DNA of 64,000 nt from Gordonia sp. UBA7599 (GCA_002477755.1 DLKD01000035.1:1-64000); one strand, 5' to 3'. Counted from the first letter of the stretch, positions 49,724 through 58,443 are shown. Translations and numbers: made by a program. The notes: generated by a model not told the origin, from the letters alone.

Positions 49724-51580
49724 CTACGGCGTGACGATGTTGAAGTTCGGATCGGGAGGTGAAAGCGCGCCCAACACCCCGATCAGTGCACCCGGATCAC
49801 CGTCTACGGCGAGTCCCGCTGCCTGTGCACCCGGGAGATCGCCGGTGGCAAGGTACACGAGTACTCCGTCGGGGACGGTGACGGTCGCGGCGGCAGCCAC
49901 GTCGGGCTTGTCGTGATCGCGCAGCAGGACGCCGTTGTGCAGCCGGGTGAGGAATCGCTCGTCGCCGAACACCCAGCGCAGCGTGATGTCGAGGTCCCAC
50001 ACCTTCTGTGCGTCGAGCTGGATGGCCAGGGCGTCCAGGAACATCTCGGGCTGCAGGTTGGCGGCTATGTCTTTGCCGCTGGCTGCGGTGGGCGTGCCGA
50101 AGTTGCCGCTGCGCAACTCCATCGCGCCGGAGAGGTAGAAATTGCGCCACGGCCCGCTCTCGGCGGCGAAGCCCAGTTTCTCGAAGGTGTCGGCCTGCAG
50201 TGCGAGGGCCTCCGCGTGGTCTGGCTGCGCGAAGATCACGTGGTTGAGAACCTCTGCGGCCCAGCGGTAGTCACCGTCTTCGAATGACTTGCGCGCCTTG
50301 GCGACAACGGTGTCCGCACCGCCCATGAACTCGACGTAGCGCGGCGCAGAAGCCTCGGGCGGGTGCTGCCAGAGGTTCGCGGGATTTCCGTCGAACCAGC
50401 CGAGATAGCGTTGGTAGACGGCCTTCACATTGTGGTTGACCGAGCCGTAATAGCCGTGGGTGTTCCAGGCCTGCTCGAGACCCGGCGGCATCTGGAACTG
50501 TTCGGCGATCTCGATGCCCGTGTAGCCGCGGTTGAGCAGGCGCAGCGTCTGGTCGTGCAGGTAGGCGTACATTTCCCGCTGCGTCTGCAGGAACGTCAAG
50601 ATCTGCTCACGTCCCCACGTCGGCCAGTGGTGGCTGGCGAACACGACGTCGGTGTCATCGCCGAACATCTCGATGGCCTCACCGAGGTAGTGTGCCCAGG
50701 CGCGCGGGTCGCGCACGACGGCGCCGCGCAGCGTCAGGATGTTGTGCATCGTGTGCGTTGCGTTCTCGGCGATGCACAGCGCTCGGCGGTCGGGGAAGTG
50801 GAAGTGCATCTCGGCGGGCGCCTCGGTACCGGGCGCGAGTTGGAAGACCATGCGCACTCCGTCGACGGTCAGTTCCTGCCCGGTCTCGGTGATATCGACG
50901 GTCGGCTCGATGACCGTGACGGTGCCCGTCGACGTCGTCTGCCCGAGGCCGGCACCGACGCCGCCACGGGGGTCGCGGGGGAGGGCGGCGCCGTACATGT
51001 AGCCGGCACGGCGGCCCATCGCGGTGCCCGCGTACAGGTTCTCGGCGATGGCCGGTTCCATGAAGCCCGTCGGCGCGATGATCTGTACGCGCCCGGCATC
51101 CACGTCTTCCTGGGTGGTGACGCCTTTGACGCCGCCGAAGTGGTCGACGTGGCAGTGGGTGTAGATCACCGCCTTGACGGGCCGATCACCCCGATGAGCG
51201 TGGTAGAGGGCCAGGGATGCCGCGGCGGTCTCGGTGCTGATCAGCGGGTCGATGATGATGATCCCGCGCTCACCCTCGATGACCGTCATATTGGACAGGT
51301 CGAATCCGCGGATCTGGTAGATACCGTCGGTGACTTCGTAAAGCCCGTGCTTGGCGCACAATTGAGATTGGCGCCAGAGGCTCGGGTTGACCGTGTCGGG
51401 TGCCTCGCCGTCGAGGAACTCGTAGGCGTTCAGGTCCCAGATCGTGTCTCCGGCGGCGTTCTTGATAGCGCCGACGTCAAGCGTCGCGATCAGCCCCCGG
51501 TTAGCGTCGTCGAAATCCTGGGTGTCGTTGAACGGGTAATCATCACCCGTCGGTGCGTCGCCCCCCGACGCAGGTGTCAC
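49724..51580 (-). CDS. Alkyl sulfatase (SdsA1/BDS1 family)
   Basis: 618 residues from GTG at 51580, overlapping the upstream small gene (GTGA). N-terminal metallo-beta-lactamase domain with YTHCHVDHFGG (a variant of HxHxDH), ENATHTMHN and SHHWPTWG for zinc binding. An alpha-helical dimerisation domain (WAAEVLNHVIFAQPDHAEALALQADTFEKLG) and a C-terminal SCP2-like domain (VWDLDITLRWVFGDERFLTRLHNGVLL) follow. It should hydrolyse alkyl sulfates such as SDS to alcohol and sulfate. No signal peptide is seen, so it is likely cytosolic here. The family HxHxDH form is usually THSHxDH; here the middle Ser is Cys. Confidence 0.92.
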   Translation of the reverse strand: MTPASGGDAPTGDDYPFNDTQDFDDANRGLIATLDVGAIKNAAGDTIWDLNAYEFLDGEAPDTVNPSLWRQSQLCAKHGLYEVTDGIYQIRGFDLSNMTVIEGERGIIIIDPLISTETAAASLALYHAHRGDRPVKAVIYTHCHVDHFGGVKGVTTQEDVDAGRVQIIAPTGFMEPAIAENLYAGTAMGRRAGYMYGAALPRDPRGGVGAGLGQTTSTGTVTVIEPTVDITETGQELTVDGVRMVFQLAPGTEAPAEMHFHFPDRRALCIAENATHTMHNILTLRGAVVRDPRAWAHYLGEAIEMFGDDTDVVFASHHWPTWGREQILTFLQTQREMYAYLHDQTLRLLNRGYTGIEIAEQFQMPPGLEQAWNTHGYYGSVNHNVKAVYQRYLGWFDGNPANLWQHPPEASAPRYVEFMGGADTVVAKARKSFEDGDYRWAAEVLNHVIFAQPDHAEALALQADTFEKLGFAAESGPWRNFYLSGAMELRSGNFGTPTAASGKDIAANLQPEMFLDALAIQLDAQKVWDLDITLRWVFGDERFLTRLHNGVLLRDHDKPDVAAAATVTVPDGVLVYLATGDLPGAQAAGLAVDGDPGALIGVLGALSPPDPNFNIVTP

Positions 51581-51744
51581 CAGACGTATAGGTCGTTGGT
51601 GTTGTCGTCCGCGCGGGTCTCCGCGCGATGCTGGCCGTCATGACCGAGGGGCAGAGCGCAACGGGGGCTGTGCCGCGTGCGGTGCCGTCCGTGCCACTCG
51701 GACGGGCAGCGGGTTGCGGCAACGGTATGGCTCTGATCAGTCAT
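51577..51744 (-). CDS. Small protein (55 aa) coupled to the alkyl sulfatase
   Basis: ATG at 51744 with AGGAG 9 nt upstream. The product MTDQSHTVAATRCPSEWHGRH... contains a Cys/His set (RCPSEWHGRH..HSPRCALPLGHDGQH) of the CxLxxGHxGxH type found in small zinc-binding actinobacterial proteins. The stop overlaps the sulfatase start, so the two are co-translated. Possibly a metal chaperone or a stability factor; this is inference. Confidence 0.65.
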   Translation of the reverse strand: MTDQSHTVAATRCPSEWHGRHRTRHSPRCALPLGHDGQHRAETRADDNTNDLYVW

Positions 51745-51897
51745 GGCGCGGCTCCTGTTGGTTAGGTCTCCAGTATGTCGCATTTCGAGCAACTTTGGGA
51801 GTCAGATACGCATCGTCGCAGGTCAGGTGGGTGACCGCTGAGTAAGGAGGAACGTCGACCTCCTGGAATCGTTCCCCTCAGGTCGCAGTCTGGGAGG

Positions 51898-52980
51898 TCA
51901 GGCGGGGGTGACTTCTGAGTCTGGGGGCGCTACCTGGCGCGCCCTCACGACGTTGATCGACTTCATGGTTGCGGCCAGGACCGGTGCGCCGAGAACCATG
52001 CCGAGCAGGCCCGCGATGGTTCCGCCGATGATCGTCGCCAGCAGGACCGAGACCGGGTGCAGCTGCAATGAGTTACCCAACGCCCAGGAGCTGACCGCAC
52101 TCTGGATGGTGCCGTTGGAGATGAGGAATGTGATCCCGATGATGAGCGCGGCGGGCAGGCCGCCCGCGCCGAATGCGATCAGCACCGCGAAGATCCCGGT
52201 GATCCAGGCCCCGACGAACGGCAGGAACGAGAGGAAGAAGTAGAGGACGAAAATGGGCAGGACCAACGGGATCCGCAGGATCAGCAGCGGGATAATGAAG
52301 ATCGGTGCGGTCAGGATGGCGGTGATCGCCGTTCCGCGGAAGTAACCGCGCACGGAGTCTCGGGAGATGCGCACAACGTCGTTGACCGTGTCGTGGTCGA
52401 GACCCGTGGACCGCGCGATCCACCCGGAGAACTTGTAGCCGTCGCGAATGGTGAAGAAGAGGAAGAACACCGAGAAAAAGATGCCGATGAAGAGCGAGAT
52501 CGCACCGTAGAAGGTGTGCGTCAGCGCCCCGAGCGCGCCCTGGCCCACTTGGCCCGAATAGGTGTCGAAAGCGGAGCGGGCACGCTCGAGCAGCTCCGGG
52601 TCGAGGTCGTGGCTGTGGACCCAATCGACCAGTGAATTCCACCCGGTGGTGAGCTGGCGCGAAATCTCGGGCACCTGCCGGACGAACCCCTGGATCACGA
52701 CGGTGAGCACGACCGCGAGCGCGAGGATGGACAGCAGCAGCGTCACGGCCGTGGCGCCCGCCGGCGACAGGCCGTGGCGACGGAAGAACCCGGCGACCGG
52801 TTCGAGAACCATCCCCAGGATCACCGCGACGATCAGCGGGATAAGGATGCCGCTGACCGCGCTGAGACCCAGTGCCGCAACCACTACCAGTCCGATGATC
52901 CCGAGTGCCGCCCAACTGGTCGCACCGAGACGTCGGACTGCGGATTCGAAGGAAGGGGAGCCCACAGGCGCAGGATACAT
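51898..52980 (-). CDS. AI-2E-type transporter
   Basis: 360 residues from ATG at 52980. About seven to eight membrane segments, the first two in SWAALGIIGLVVVAALGLSAVSGILIPLIVAVILGMVL. It has the typical periplasmic helix-rich loop (SRQLTTGWNSLVDWVHSHDLDPELLERARS) and the late FLSFLPFVGAWITGIFAVLIA and GLLGMVLGAPVLAATMK motifs. Members export autoinducer-2 or act as Na/H antiporters; the substrate here is unknown. It lies 8 nt after the slipin gene, so in one operon. Confidence 0.9.
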   Translation of the reverse strand: MYPAPVGSPSFESAVRRLGATSWAALGIIGLVVVAALGLSAVSGILIPLIVAVILGMVLEPVAGFFRRHGLSPAGATAVTLLLSILALAVVLTVVIQGFVRQVPEISRQLTTGWNSLVDWVHSHDLDPELLERARSAFDTYSGQVGQGALGALTHTFYGAISLFIGIFFSVFFLFFTIRDGYKFSGWIARSTGLDHDTVNDVVRISRDSVRGYFRGTAITAILTAPIFIIPLLILRIPLVLPIFVLYFFLSFLPFVGAWITGIFAVLIAFGAGGLPAALIIGITFLISNGTIQSAVSSWALGNSLQLHPVSVLLATIIGGTIAGLLGMVLGAPVLAATMKSINVVRARQVAPPDSEVTPA

Positions 52981-52987
52981 CGCTGCG

Positions 52988-53764
52988 TTACCGGTCGCGC
53001 TTGGCGTCGCGGGCGGCATTGAGGAAGGGCGTGATGATGTCGACGGGTAGTGGGAACACGACCGTCGAGTTCTGGTCGGCACCCAACTCCAGCAGGGTCT
53101 GCAAGTAGCGCAACTGCAGTGAGGCCGGGCTCTGCGACAGAGTGTCAGAGGCCTGTTTGAGCTCCTCGGAGGCTTGCAACTCGCCGCGGGCGTTGATGAC
53201 CTTGGCGCGGCGTTCGCGTTCGGCCTCGGCCTCGCGTGCCATTGCCCGCTGCATGGATTCAGGGATCTCGACGTCTTTGATTTCCACCACCTGCACCTGG
53301 ACCCCCCAAGCGCTGGTCTGCGCTTCGATCACAGTGCGCAGATCGGCGTTGAGGTCCTCCCGATGCGCCAGCAGGGTGTCCAGATCGACCCGTCCCAATA
53401 GCGAGCGCAGTGTGGTCTGGGCGATCTGCGAGGTGGCCACCGCGTAGTTCTCGACGGCCATGATCGCCAGCACCGGATCGACGACGCGGAACATGACCAC
53501 CGCGTTCACGCGGGCGGGGACGTTGTCCTTGGTGATGACTTCCTGCGGCGGGATGGTCAGTGTCACCACGCGCAGATCCACCCGTTCGATCCGGTCGACC
53601 AGGGGGATGAGGAACTTCACGCCGGGTTCGTACAGGGGGCGCAGCCGACCCGCGCGGAAGACGACGCCACGCTCGTATTCGCGCAGCACGGTGATGCCCA
53701 TCCAGGCGAGGACTCCTAGGGTGACGGCGACGAGCAGAGCTACCAACAACCAGGCGGTCGTCAT
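52988..53764 (-). CDS. SPFH/slipin (band 7) membrane protein
   Basis: 258 residues from ATG at 53764. One N-terminal membrane segment (WLLVALLVAVTLGVLAWMGITVL), then the band-7 domain (EYERGVVFRAGRLRPLYEPGVKFLIPLVDRIERVDLRVVTLTIPPQEVITKDNVPARV). A charged helix follows (QRAMAREAEAERERRAKVINARGELQASEELKQA). Slipins oligomerise in membrane microdomains. Upstream overlap (ATGA) with the gene at 53761 ties it to the nitric oxide reductase operon. The longer open frame to 54619 is a shadow. Confidence 0.92.
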   Translation of the reverse strand: MTTAWLLVALLVAVTLGVLAWMGITVLREYERGVVFRAGRLRPLYEPGVKFLIPLVDRIERVDLRVVTLTIPPQEVITKDNVPARVNAVVMFRVVDPVLAIMAVENYAVATSQIAQTTLRSLLGRVDLDTLLAHREDLNADLRTVIEAQTSAWGVQVQVVEIKDVEIPESMQRAMAREAEAERERRAKVINARGELQASEELKQASDTLSQSPASLQLRYLQTLLELGADQNSTVVFPLPVDIITPFLNAARDAKRDR

Positions 53765-54390
53765 GAATTCTTCGGCTCCTTGCTGCGCATGCCCGTGCCC
53801 CAGCGCGTCGAGTACTTGTCGATTGCGGCCGCCACCGAGTCCTCGTGTGCGGTGCGGGCCGGAAGGTGGTCGGGCGCGTGGGCCGGGGTGGCGAGCAGGT
53901 GTTTGAACAACGGCGCGGCCAACGCAGCGAGCCCGATGAGGGCGGAGCCCAGAACCAGCAGGTCCGGCACGGCGTGGGAGATCAAGGCCTGGCCGACGAT
54001 CAGCATGCCAGCCAACCCGGCGATCACGCAGGCGATTCCGCGATGGAAGCGGCCGGCCTCCGAGTGTGGCCACGGGTCGACCGCCCGGCTGACTTCCCGG
54101 CCGGTCGTGGAGGTCGTGCAAGTGTCCTTTACCGGGCATCCGTTGCAGACCGACGGCTTGGCGCGGTAGCGCATCACCCGGTTTTCCGGATCGAAGGAGG
54201 TCGGCCAGAGCCACTGGTCTTCCGGGCACTTCCAGGCGTCGTGGTCCTCGTGGTAGACGAAGTCGCCGGTTTGCCACTGCGCGGCCCGGCGAGAGGTGCG
54301 CTTTGCCATCTGGTCGAAGGCCCAGGCGACGCCCACCAGGACCAGTGCATAGGTCGCGACCATCCAGGTGCTGATCGACGGTGCACTCAT
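53761..54390 (-). CDS. Membrane protein with Cys cluster, coupled to the nitric oxide reductase
   Basis: 209 residues. N-terminal membrane anchor (WMVATYALVLVGVAWAFDQM), then KCPEDQWLWPTSFDPENRVMRYRAKPSVCNGCPVKDTC, a four-cysteine set (C, CxxC, C) that could bind a metal or Fe-S cluster. Two more membrane segments (IACVIAGLAGMLIVGQALI; LLVLGSALIGLAALAAPLF) follow. Coupled by ATGA overlaps to the qNOR gene before it and the slipin after it. It may serve assembly or electron supply of the reductase; the function is inferred only from context. Confidence 0.8.
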   Translation of the reverse strand: MSAPSISTWMVATYALVLVGVAWAFDQMAKRTSRRAAQWQTGDFVYHEDHDAWKCPEDQWLWPTSFDPENRVMRYRAKPSVCNGCPVKDTCTTSTTGREVSRAVDPWPHSEAGRFHRGIACVIAGLAGMLIVGQALISHAVPDLLVLGSALIGLAALAAPLFKHLLATPAHAPDHLPARTAHEDSVAAAIDKYSTRWGTGMRSKEPKNS

Positions 54391-56810
54391 GACGAGTCGG
54401 CGTCGGAGCCGGTGTCCGCCGTGGCGGCCCCCGATATGGTCGCGCCGGCCGTGCCCCCCGCCCCGACCTTAGTCGCAACCTTCCCGTCGGACGGCAGCAC
54501 CTCGAACAACGGGTTCTCGGTGAACTGCTCAGTCGGTTCGGACTTGAAGAAGTGTCGCACCGCCACGTAGGCGATGTAGAGGAAGGGCAGGATGCCGCCG
54601 ATGATGAACACCAGATCACCAGGCATGCGCGCCCATTCGAGCAGGACGTTGTCGGGCTGGGTGATGTAGCCCAGCGAGCGGGCCTCGTAGTAGCCCTCGT
54701 CCACCGAGTGGTAGAGCTGCAGGATGCCCAGCGGGAGCAACGTCGCGAACACCATCCACGCCAGACCGATGTTCAAACACCAGAAGCTGGTCTTGGCGGC
54801 CCGCTCCGGCCACTTGTCGGCCGGTATCGCATACCGCAGCGCGAACATGGCCATCCCGACGGCGAGCATGCCGTAGACGCCCATCATTGCCGCGTGGCCG
54901 TGGTTGGCGGTCAGCGCGGTGCCGATTTGGTAGTAGGAGACCACCGGCAGGTTGATTAGGAAACCGAAGATGCCGGCGCCCAGGAAGTTCCAGAAGCCGA
55001 CCGCCACCAGGAACATCACCGCCCAGCGGTGCGGGAAGGGCTTGGTGTCGCCCGATTGCTGCCGCGAGCCCAGGTGCAGGAAGGTCCATGCCTCGACGGT
55101 CAGCAGGGTCAGCGGGATCACCTCGGCCGCGGAGAAGAACGCGCCCAAAGCCATGTGCTCGACCGGAGTGCCCGAGAAGTAGAGGTGGTGCATCGTGCCG
55201 ATCACACCGCCGGCGGAGTACAGGATGATGTCCAAGAAGATGATGCCGATGGCGATCCGTTGGCGCACGACGCCGAGTAGGACGAACAGGTAGGCCACCA
55301 TCACCGTCGTGAACAGTTCGAGGAAGTCCTCGACCCACAGGTGCACCACCCAGAACCGCCAGAAATCGGCGACTGAGAAGTGGGTGTCACTGTTGGCCAG
55401 CAGGCCGACCGCGTAGAAGGCCGGGATGGCCAGGCCGGCCAGGAAGAACAGCCACGGCATGCCCGTCTTGGCCGAGCTCCGCAACGTGGTGCGCAACCCG
55501 CGCCACAGGATGACGATCCAGAAGAACAACCCGATGACCAGCAGGATTTGCCAGAACCGGGGGAGGTCGAGGTACTCCCACTGTTGGGAGAACAGGGTGC
55601 CCTCTTTGATGATTCCGAAGGTCGACAGACCCTCGCTGATCAGCGAGCCGAAGACCACTACGGCCAATGCACCCAGAAGTGCATAGGCCAGCCAGTGCTG
55701 GCGGCTTGGCTCGCGCCTGGTGATGAACGGGGTGATGAAGATGCCCGCGGCCAGGAACGACGCCGCCGTCCAGAACAAGGAGAGCTGGACGTGCCAGGTG
55801 CGCGCGAGGTTGTAGGGCAACAGCGCGTTGAGATTCAGGCCGAAGAAGCTTGATAGGTCGGCGCGATAGTGCTCGGTGAGTGCGCCCAGCAGCGCCTGCA
55901 TCAAGAAGAGCACCGCGATGATCAGGAAGAAGAAGACCGTTGCCCGCTGCGAGGAAGTGAGTTTGACCTCGCCAGGCTGCTTGTAGGACACCAGTGGTTG
56001 CTGGGTGTTGGAATGCCAGCCGATGCGCTGGCTCCACCGGCCATACACCGCGAACATGATGCCGGTGCCGCCGAGCAGGGCGATCAGCGACAAGGCCGAC
56101 CAGACGATGAGATCGGCGGTGGGACCATTGTCGACGCGCGGCTCGGCCGGCCAGTTGTTGGTGTAGGAGTAGTCGTGCCCGGGGCGGTCGGCGGCCGCGG
56201 CCCACGCACTCCAGGAGAAGAAGGCGGTGAGGTCGCGGATATCACCGGGATCGGTGATGAAATCGGCGGGCAGTCCGTTGGCCCGGGAGTCGGGACCGAG
56301 GAATTGGGCGTAGTGCTTGGTCAGGGCGTTGAAGGCGTTGACCTGGTAGTCGGTGTAGGTGAGTGTTTTGGTCGAGCTGTTGTAGCGATTGGTCCGGAAT
56401 TCCTTGACCACGGCGTCGTGGACCTGCGGCACCCCCTTGGCCTTCATCTGTTCGCCGACGTTCTCGGTCGACCGGCGCAGGTAGTCGGCGGTGAAGTCGG
56501 GACCCAGGTAGGCGCCGTGGCCGTTGATCGAGCCGTACTGCATCAGGCCGCGGGCCTGGAAGATCTCTTGGCCGCGGGTGATGTCGGCACCACTGAACAG
56601 CGGTTCGCCCGATTGCGTCACCACCTTGTCAGGTAGCGGCATCGAGGCGGTGTAGGTGCGGTACGCGAGGATCCCCATCACGAAGAAGCCGAAGAGCATG
56701 ACCAGGGCGACGCCCTGGACCCAGCCCCGGCTGATGACCGGGTCTTTCTCCTCGGTCGGATCGATGGGTTCGAGTGGGGCGGATTCTGGCTCTGTGGCGG
56801 TGACGGACAT
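54387..56810 (-). CDS. norZ: Quinol-dependent nitric oxide reductase (qNOR)
   Basis: 807 residues. The N-terminal extension (residues ~30-230, with the soluble part QGEPLFSGADITRGQEIFQARGLMQYGSINGHGAYLGPDFTADYL) is the NorC-like domain fused to a 14-helix NorB core. That core shows AVLFLMQALLGALTEHYRAD, NLARTWHVQLSLFWTAASFLAAGIF and WRFWVVHLWVEDFLELFTTVMVAYLFVLLG, with the expected haem and non-haem iron histidines. It reduces NO to N2O with quinol electrons, for detoxification or respiration. First gene of an operon with the Cys-cluster protein, slipin and AI-2E transporter. Upstream sites suggest redox or cAMP control. Confidence 0.94.
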   Translation of the reverse strand: MSVTATEPESAPLEPIDPTEEKDPVISRGWVQGVALVMLFGFFVMGILAYRTYTASMPLPDKVVTQSGEPLFSGADITRGQEIFQARGLMQYGSINGHGAYLGPDFTADYLRRSTENVGEQMKAKGVPQVHDAVVKEFRTNRYNSSTKTLTYTDYQVNAFNALTKHYAQFLGPDSRANGLPADFITDPGDIRDLTAFFSWSAWAAAADRPGHDYSYTNNWPAEPRVDNGPTADLIVWSALSLIALLGGTGIMFAVYGRWSQRIGWHSNTQQPLVSYKQPGEVKLTSSQRATVFFFLIIAVLFLMQALLGALTEHYRADLSSFFGLNLNALLPYNLARTWHVQLSLFWTAASFLAAGIFITPFITRREPSRQHWLAYALLGALAVVVFGSLISEGLSTFGIIKEGTLFSQQWEYLDLPRFWQILLVIGLFFWIVILWRGLRTTLRSSAKTGMPWLFFLAGLAIPAFYAVGLLANSDTHFSVADFWRFWVVHLWVEDFLELFTTVMVAYLFVLLGVVRQRIAIGIIFLDIILYSAGGVIGTMHHLYFSGTPVEHMALGAFFSAAEVIPLTLLTVEAWTFLHLGSRQQSGDTKPFPHRWAVMFLVAVGFWNFLGAGIFGFLINLPVVSYYQIGTALTANHGHAAMMGVYGMLAVGMAMFALRYAIPADKWPERAAKTSFWCLNIGLAWMVFATLLPLGILQLYHSVDEGYYEARSLGYITQPDNVLLEWARMPGDLVFIIGGILPFLYIAYVAVRHFFKSEPTEQFTENPLFEVLPSDGKVATKVGAGGTAGATISGAATADTGSDADSS

Positions 56811-56904
56811 GGCTGGGCTGACCTCTCCGGTGGGCTGTGGAGCTGCGCCAATAACGGTAGGACCGCGCGAGGCCTGCAGGTTTGCCGATCAAATCGTCGG
56901 GGCG

Positions 56905-56985
56905 TTGGTCCCGACGAAGAATGGGCCTTGGTCCCGAAACGGGTAAAAAGGTTGTAAACCCATGGAAAGTGTGAGCCACATCACA
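56905..56985 (-). promoter_or_regulatory. Control region of the nitric oxide reductase operon
   Basis: TGTGA-GCCACA-TCACA (56970-56985) is a perfect CRP/FNR-type palindrome. TTGGTCCCGA occurs twice in direct orientation (56905-56914 and 56928-56937), 23 bp apart, about two helical turns, and the second copy extends to CCCG-AAA-CGGG. The region is 95-175 bp upstream of the start codon. No specific regulator can be named. Confidence 0.6.
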
Positions 56986-56992
56986 TCTCACG

Positions 56993-57022
56993 CCGCTTTT
57001 GCATGGTTCGTTGCATGGAGGC
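56993..57022 (+). repeat. 30-bp repeat, copy 1 (TTGCATGG pair)
   Basis: CCGCT, then two TTGCATGG words 12 bp apart, then GGC. The copy at 58069-58098 has 26 of 30 bases the same. Function unknown. Confidence 0.6.
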
Positions 57023-57048
57023 TCCGGACGAGTCTCGGAGCCAAGCGA

Positions 57049-57858
57049 TCAACGGCGCGGGCGCCAACTCGCGCGCGCGGCGATCGACGCCGCATCCCCC
57101 TGCGAGCCCGTCCGGAACACCGTGTCGTCGGTTCGAACGTTGCGTGCCAGGACTCGCAGGATTCGACGGCCGATGGTGGGCAGAGCGAGCGCGGGGTAGT
57201 AGATCCGGGGGAAGACGACTCGGGTGCGGTCGCGCTCGATCGCCGTCGCGATGCGCCGTGCCAGTCGCTCGGCGCTGCCTGTCGGCAACTTGTCGAGAAC
57301 GCGGGCGCTACCCGGGATCAGACGTACTTCGGCCTGCACCGGGGTATCGACTGGACCGGGGACGACCTCGATGACATGGGTGTCGGGCAGCTCCATCCGC
57401 AGCGTCTCGGTGGCGACCGATAGTGCGGCTTTGGCGGCGGCGTATCCGCCCGACAGCGGCCACGGGGTGACCGGCGCCAGCGAGGTGACGTTGACGATCA
57501 CCGGTGGCGTCAGCGCACCGATCAGCGCGAGCGGGCTCCAATAGTTGAGTTCGAAGGCGGCGCGGGCCTGCTCGTCGTCGCCGATCGTCGCGACGGGTGC
57601 GGCGAGTCCGGCGCCAGCATTGTTGACGAGGATGTCGACCGGGCCGACGCGAGCGGCCAGATCGGCCGCCGCCCCGCAGATCGAGAGGTCGGCGGGAAAG
57701 ACCTCGGCGTCCGTGGCAGCGGCCAATTCCTCGAGTTTGTCGACACTGCGCGCGGTGACCACGAGTCGTGCCCCGCGCGACGCCAACTCCAGGGCGAGCG
57801 CGTGTCCGATCCCGCTGGACGCGCCGGTGACGAGGATTCGGCGTCCCTGGATCTCCAC
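57049..57858 (-). CDS. SDR-family oxidoreductase
   Basis: 269 residues. Cofactor motif TGASSGIGHALALELASRGA, NNAGAG, and the active-site pair YAAAK in GGYAAAKAALSVATE; the catalytic Ser lies in VNVTSLAPVTP. Classical short-chain dehydrogenase, probably NADP-dependent (Arg after the second strand: TARSVDKLEE). The substrate cannot be read from sequence. It is the last core gene before the second element; the terminator at 57896 follows its 5' side. Confidence 0.92.
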   Translation of the reverse strand: MEIQGRRILVTGASSGIGHALALELASRGARLVVTARSVDKLEELAAATDAEVFPADLSICGAAADLAARVGPVDILVNNAGAGLAAPVATIGDDEQARAAFELNYWSPLALIGALTPPVIVNVTSLAPVTPWPLSGGYAAAKAALSVATETLRMELPDTHVIEVVPGPVDTPVQAEVRLIPGSARVLDKLPTGSAERLARRIATAIERDRTRVVFPRIYYPALALPTIGRRILRVLARNVRTDDTVFRTGSQGDAASIAARASWRPRR

Positions 57859-57895
57859 GGATCCAGCCTAGTGAGGTCCCTCGACAAGATAAAAC

Positions 57896-57925
57896 GACGC
57901 CCGCCTGCGTGTGCGGGCGGGCGTC
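57896..57925 (-). terminator. Terminator of the original tRNA locus at the left end of element 2
   Basis: GACGCCCGCC pairs with GGCGGGCGTC across a 10-nt loop; on the minus strand it is followed by GTTTTATC. As at 4046, it is a minus-strand terminator just beyond a displaced tRNA 3' end. Confidence 0.8.
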
Positions 57926-57933
57926 GTCGTCGG

Positions 57934-57953
57934 GGTGGCTGACGGGACTCGAA
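57934..57953 (-). repeat. attL of element 2: displaced tRNA 3' end (probably tRNA-His)
   Basis: On the minus strand TTCGAGTCCCGTCAGCCACC: a T loop, 3' T stem and the acceptor 3' strand CAGCCAC. The T stem 5' strand does not pair, so the rest of the tRNA is missing. A CAGCCAC-C end fits actinobacterial tRNA-His (GTGGCTG 5' end), but this is from memory of the family. Confidence 0.6.
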
Positions 57954-58068
57954 CTCTCGTCACCGGTGGGGATATGGGTGCATCGAGATACCTCGGCGGT
58001 GCCTCTGACCTCGGTAAACGTCGACGGGCACTTGTTGACGGCACATTGAGATACACCGCCATGCAATA

Positions 58069-58098
58069 CCGCTATTGCATGGCTCATTGCATGGCGGC
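58069..58098 (+). repeat. 30-bp repeat, copy 2 (TTGCATGG pair), inside a larger inverted repeat
   Basis: 26/30 match to 56993-57022. Its second ATTGCATGGCGG (58086-58097) also pairs with CCGCCATGCAAT at 58056-58067, so this copy can form a hairpin. Lies 40 bp before the first gene of element 2. Confidence 0.6.
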
Positions 58099-58137
58099 CG
58101 GTTTCATCGCCGAATCACACGTCTGTGAGTCGGCCCT

Positions 58138-58443
58138 GTGAGCGGGCAGCAGGAGCCCGGCGGGCTGTGGTGGTCGCATGAATTGATCCACCCGGACGGG
58201 GCGTGTGAGCGGGTCGCCGACCTCGGGCACGTCCGGGGGCGGTTGCGGGTGCAGCTGCGGCAACCGATCGCCGACCATTGGCGGCCGTACCTCGTGTTCC
58301 GACAGGACACGATCCCCGGGATACCCGGCGACGGTTGGACGTTCTCCCTCACTCCGGCGGAGGCCGACATGTTGGCGGGTGTGCTGCGGCACGCCGTCGC
58401 CGTGATGCTCGACTACCACAACCCCGAAGGGACTACCTCATGA
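58138..58443 (+). CDS. Hypothetical phage-type protein coupled to the integrase
   Basis: 101 residues from GTG at 58138. WWSHELIHPDGACERVADLGHVRGRLRVQL is a beta-rich, Trp/His-containing sequence, then LTPAEADMLAGVLRHAVAVMLDYHNPEG. No family is recognised. The stop overlaps the integrase start (ATGA), so it is translated with it. It could be a directionality or DNA-binding accessory factor; this is inference from position. Confidence 0.65.
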   Translation: MSGQQEPGGLWWSHELIHPDGACERVADLGHVRGRLRVQLRQPIADHWRPYLVFRQDTIPGIPGDGWTFSLTPAEADMLAGVLRHAVAVMLDYHNPEGTTS

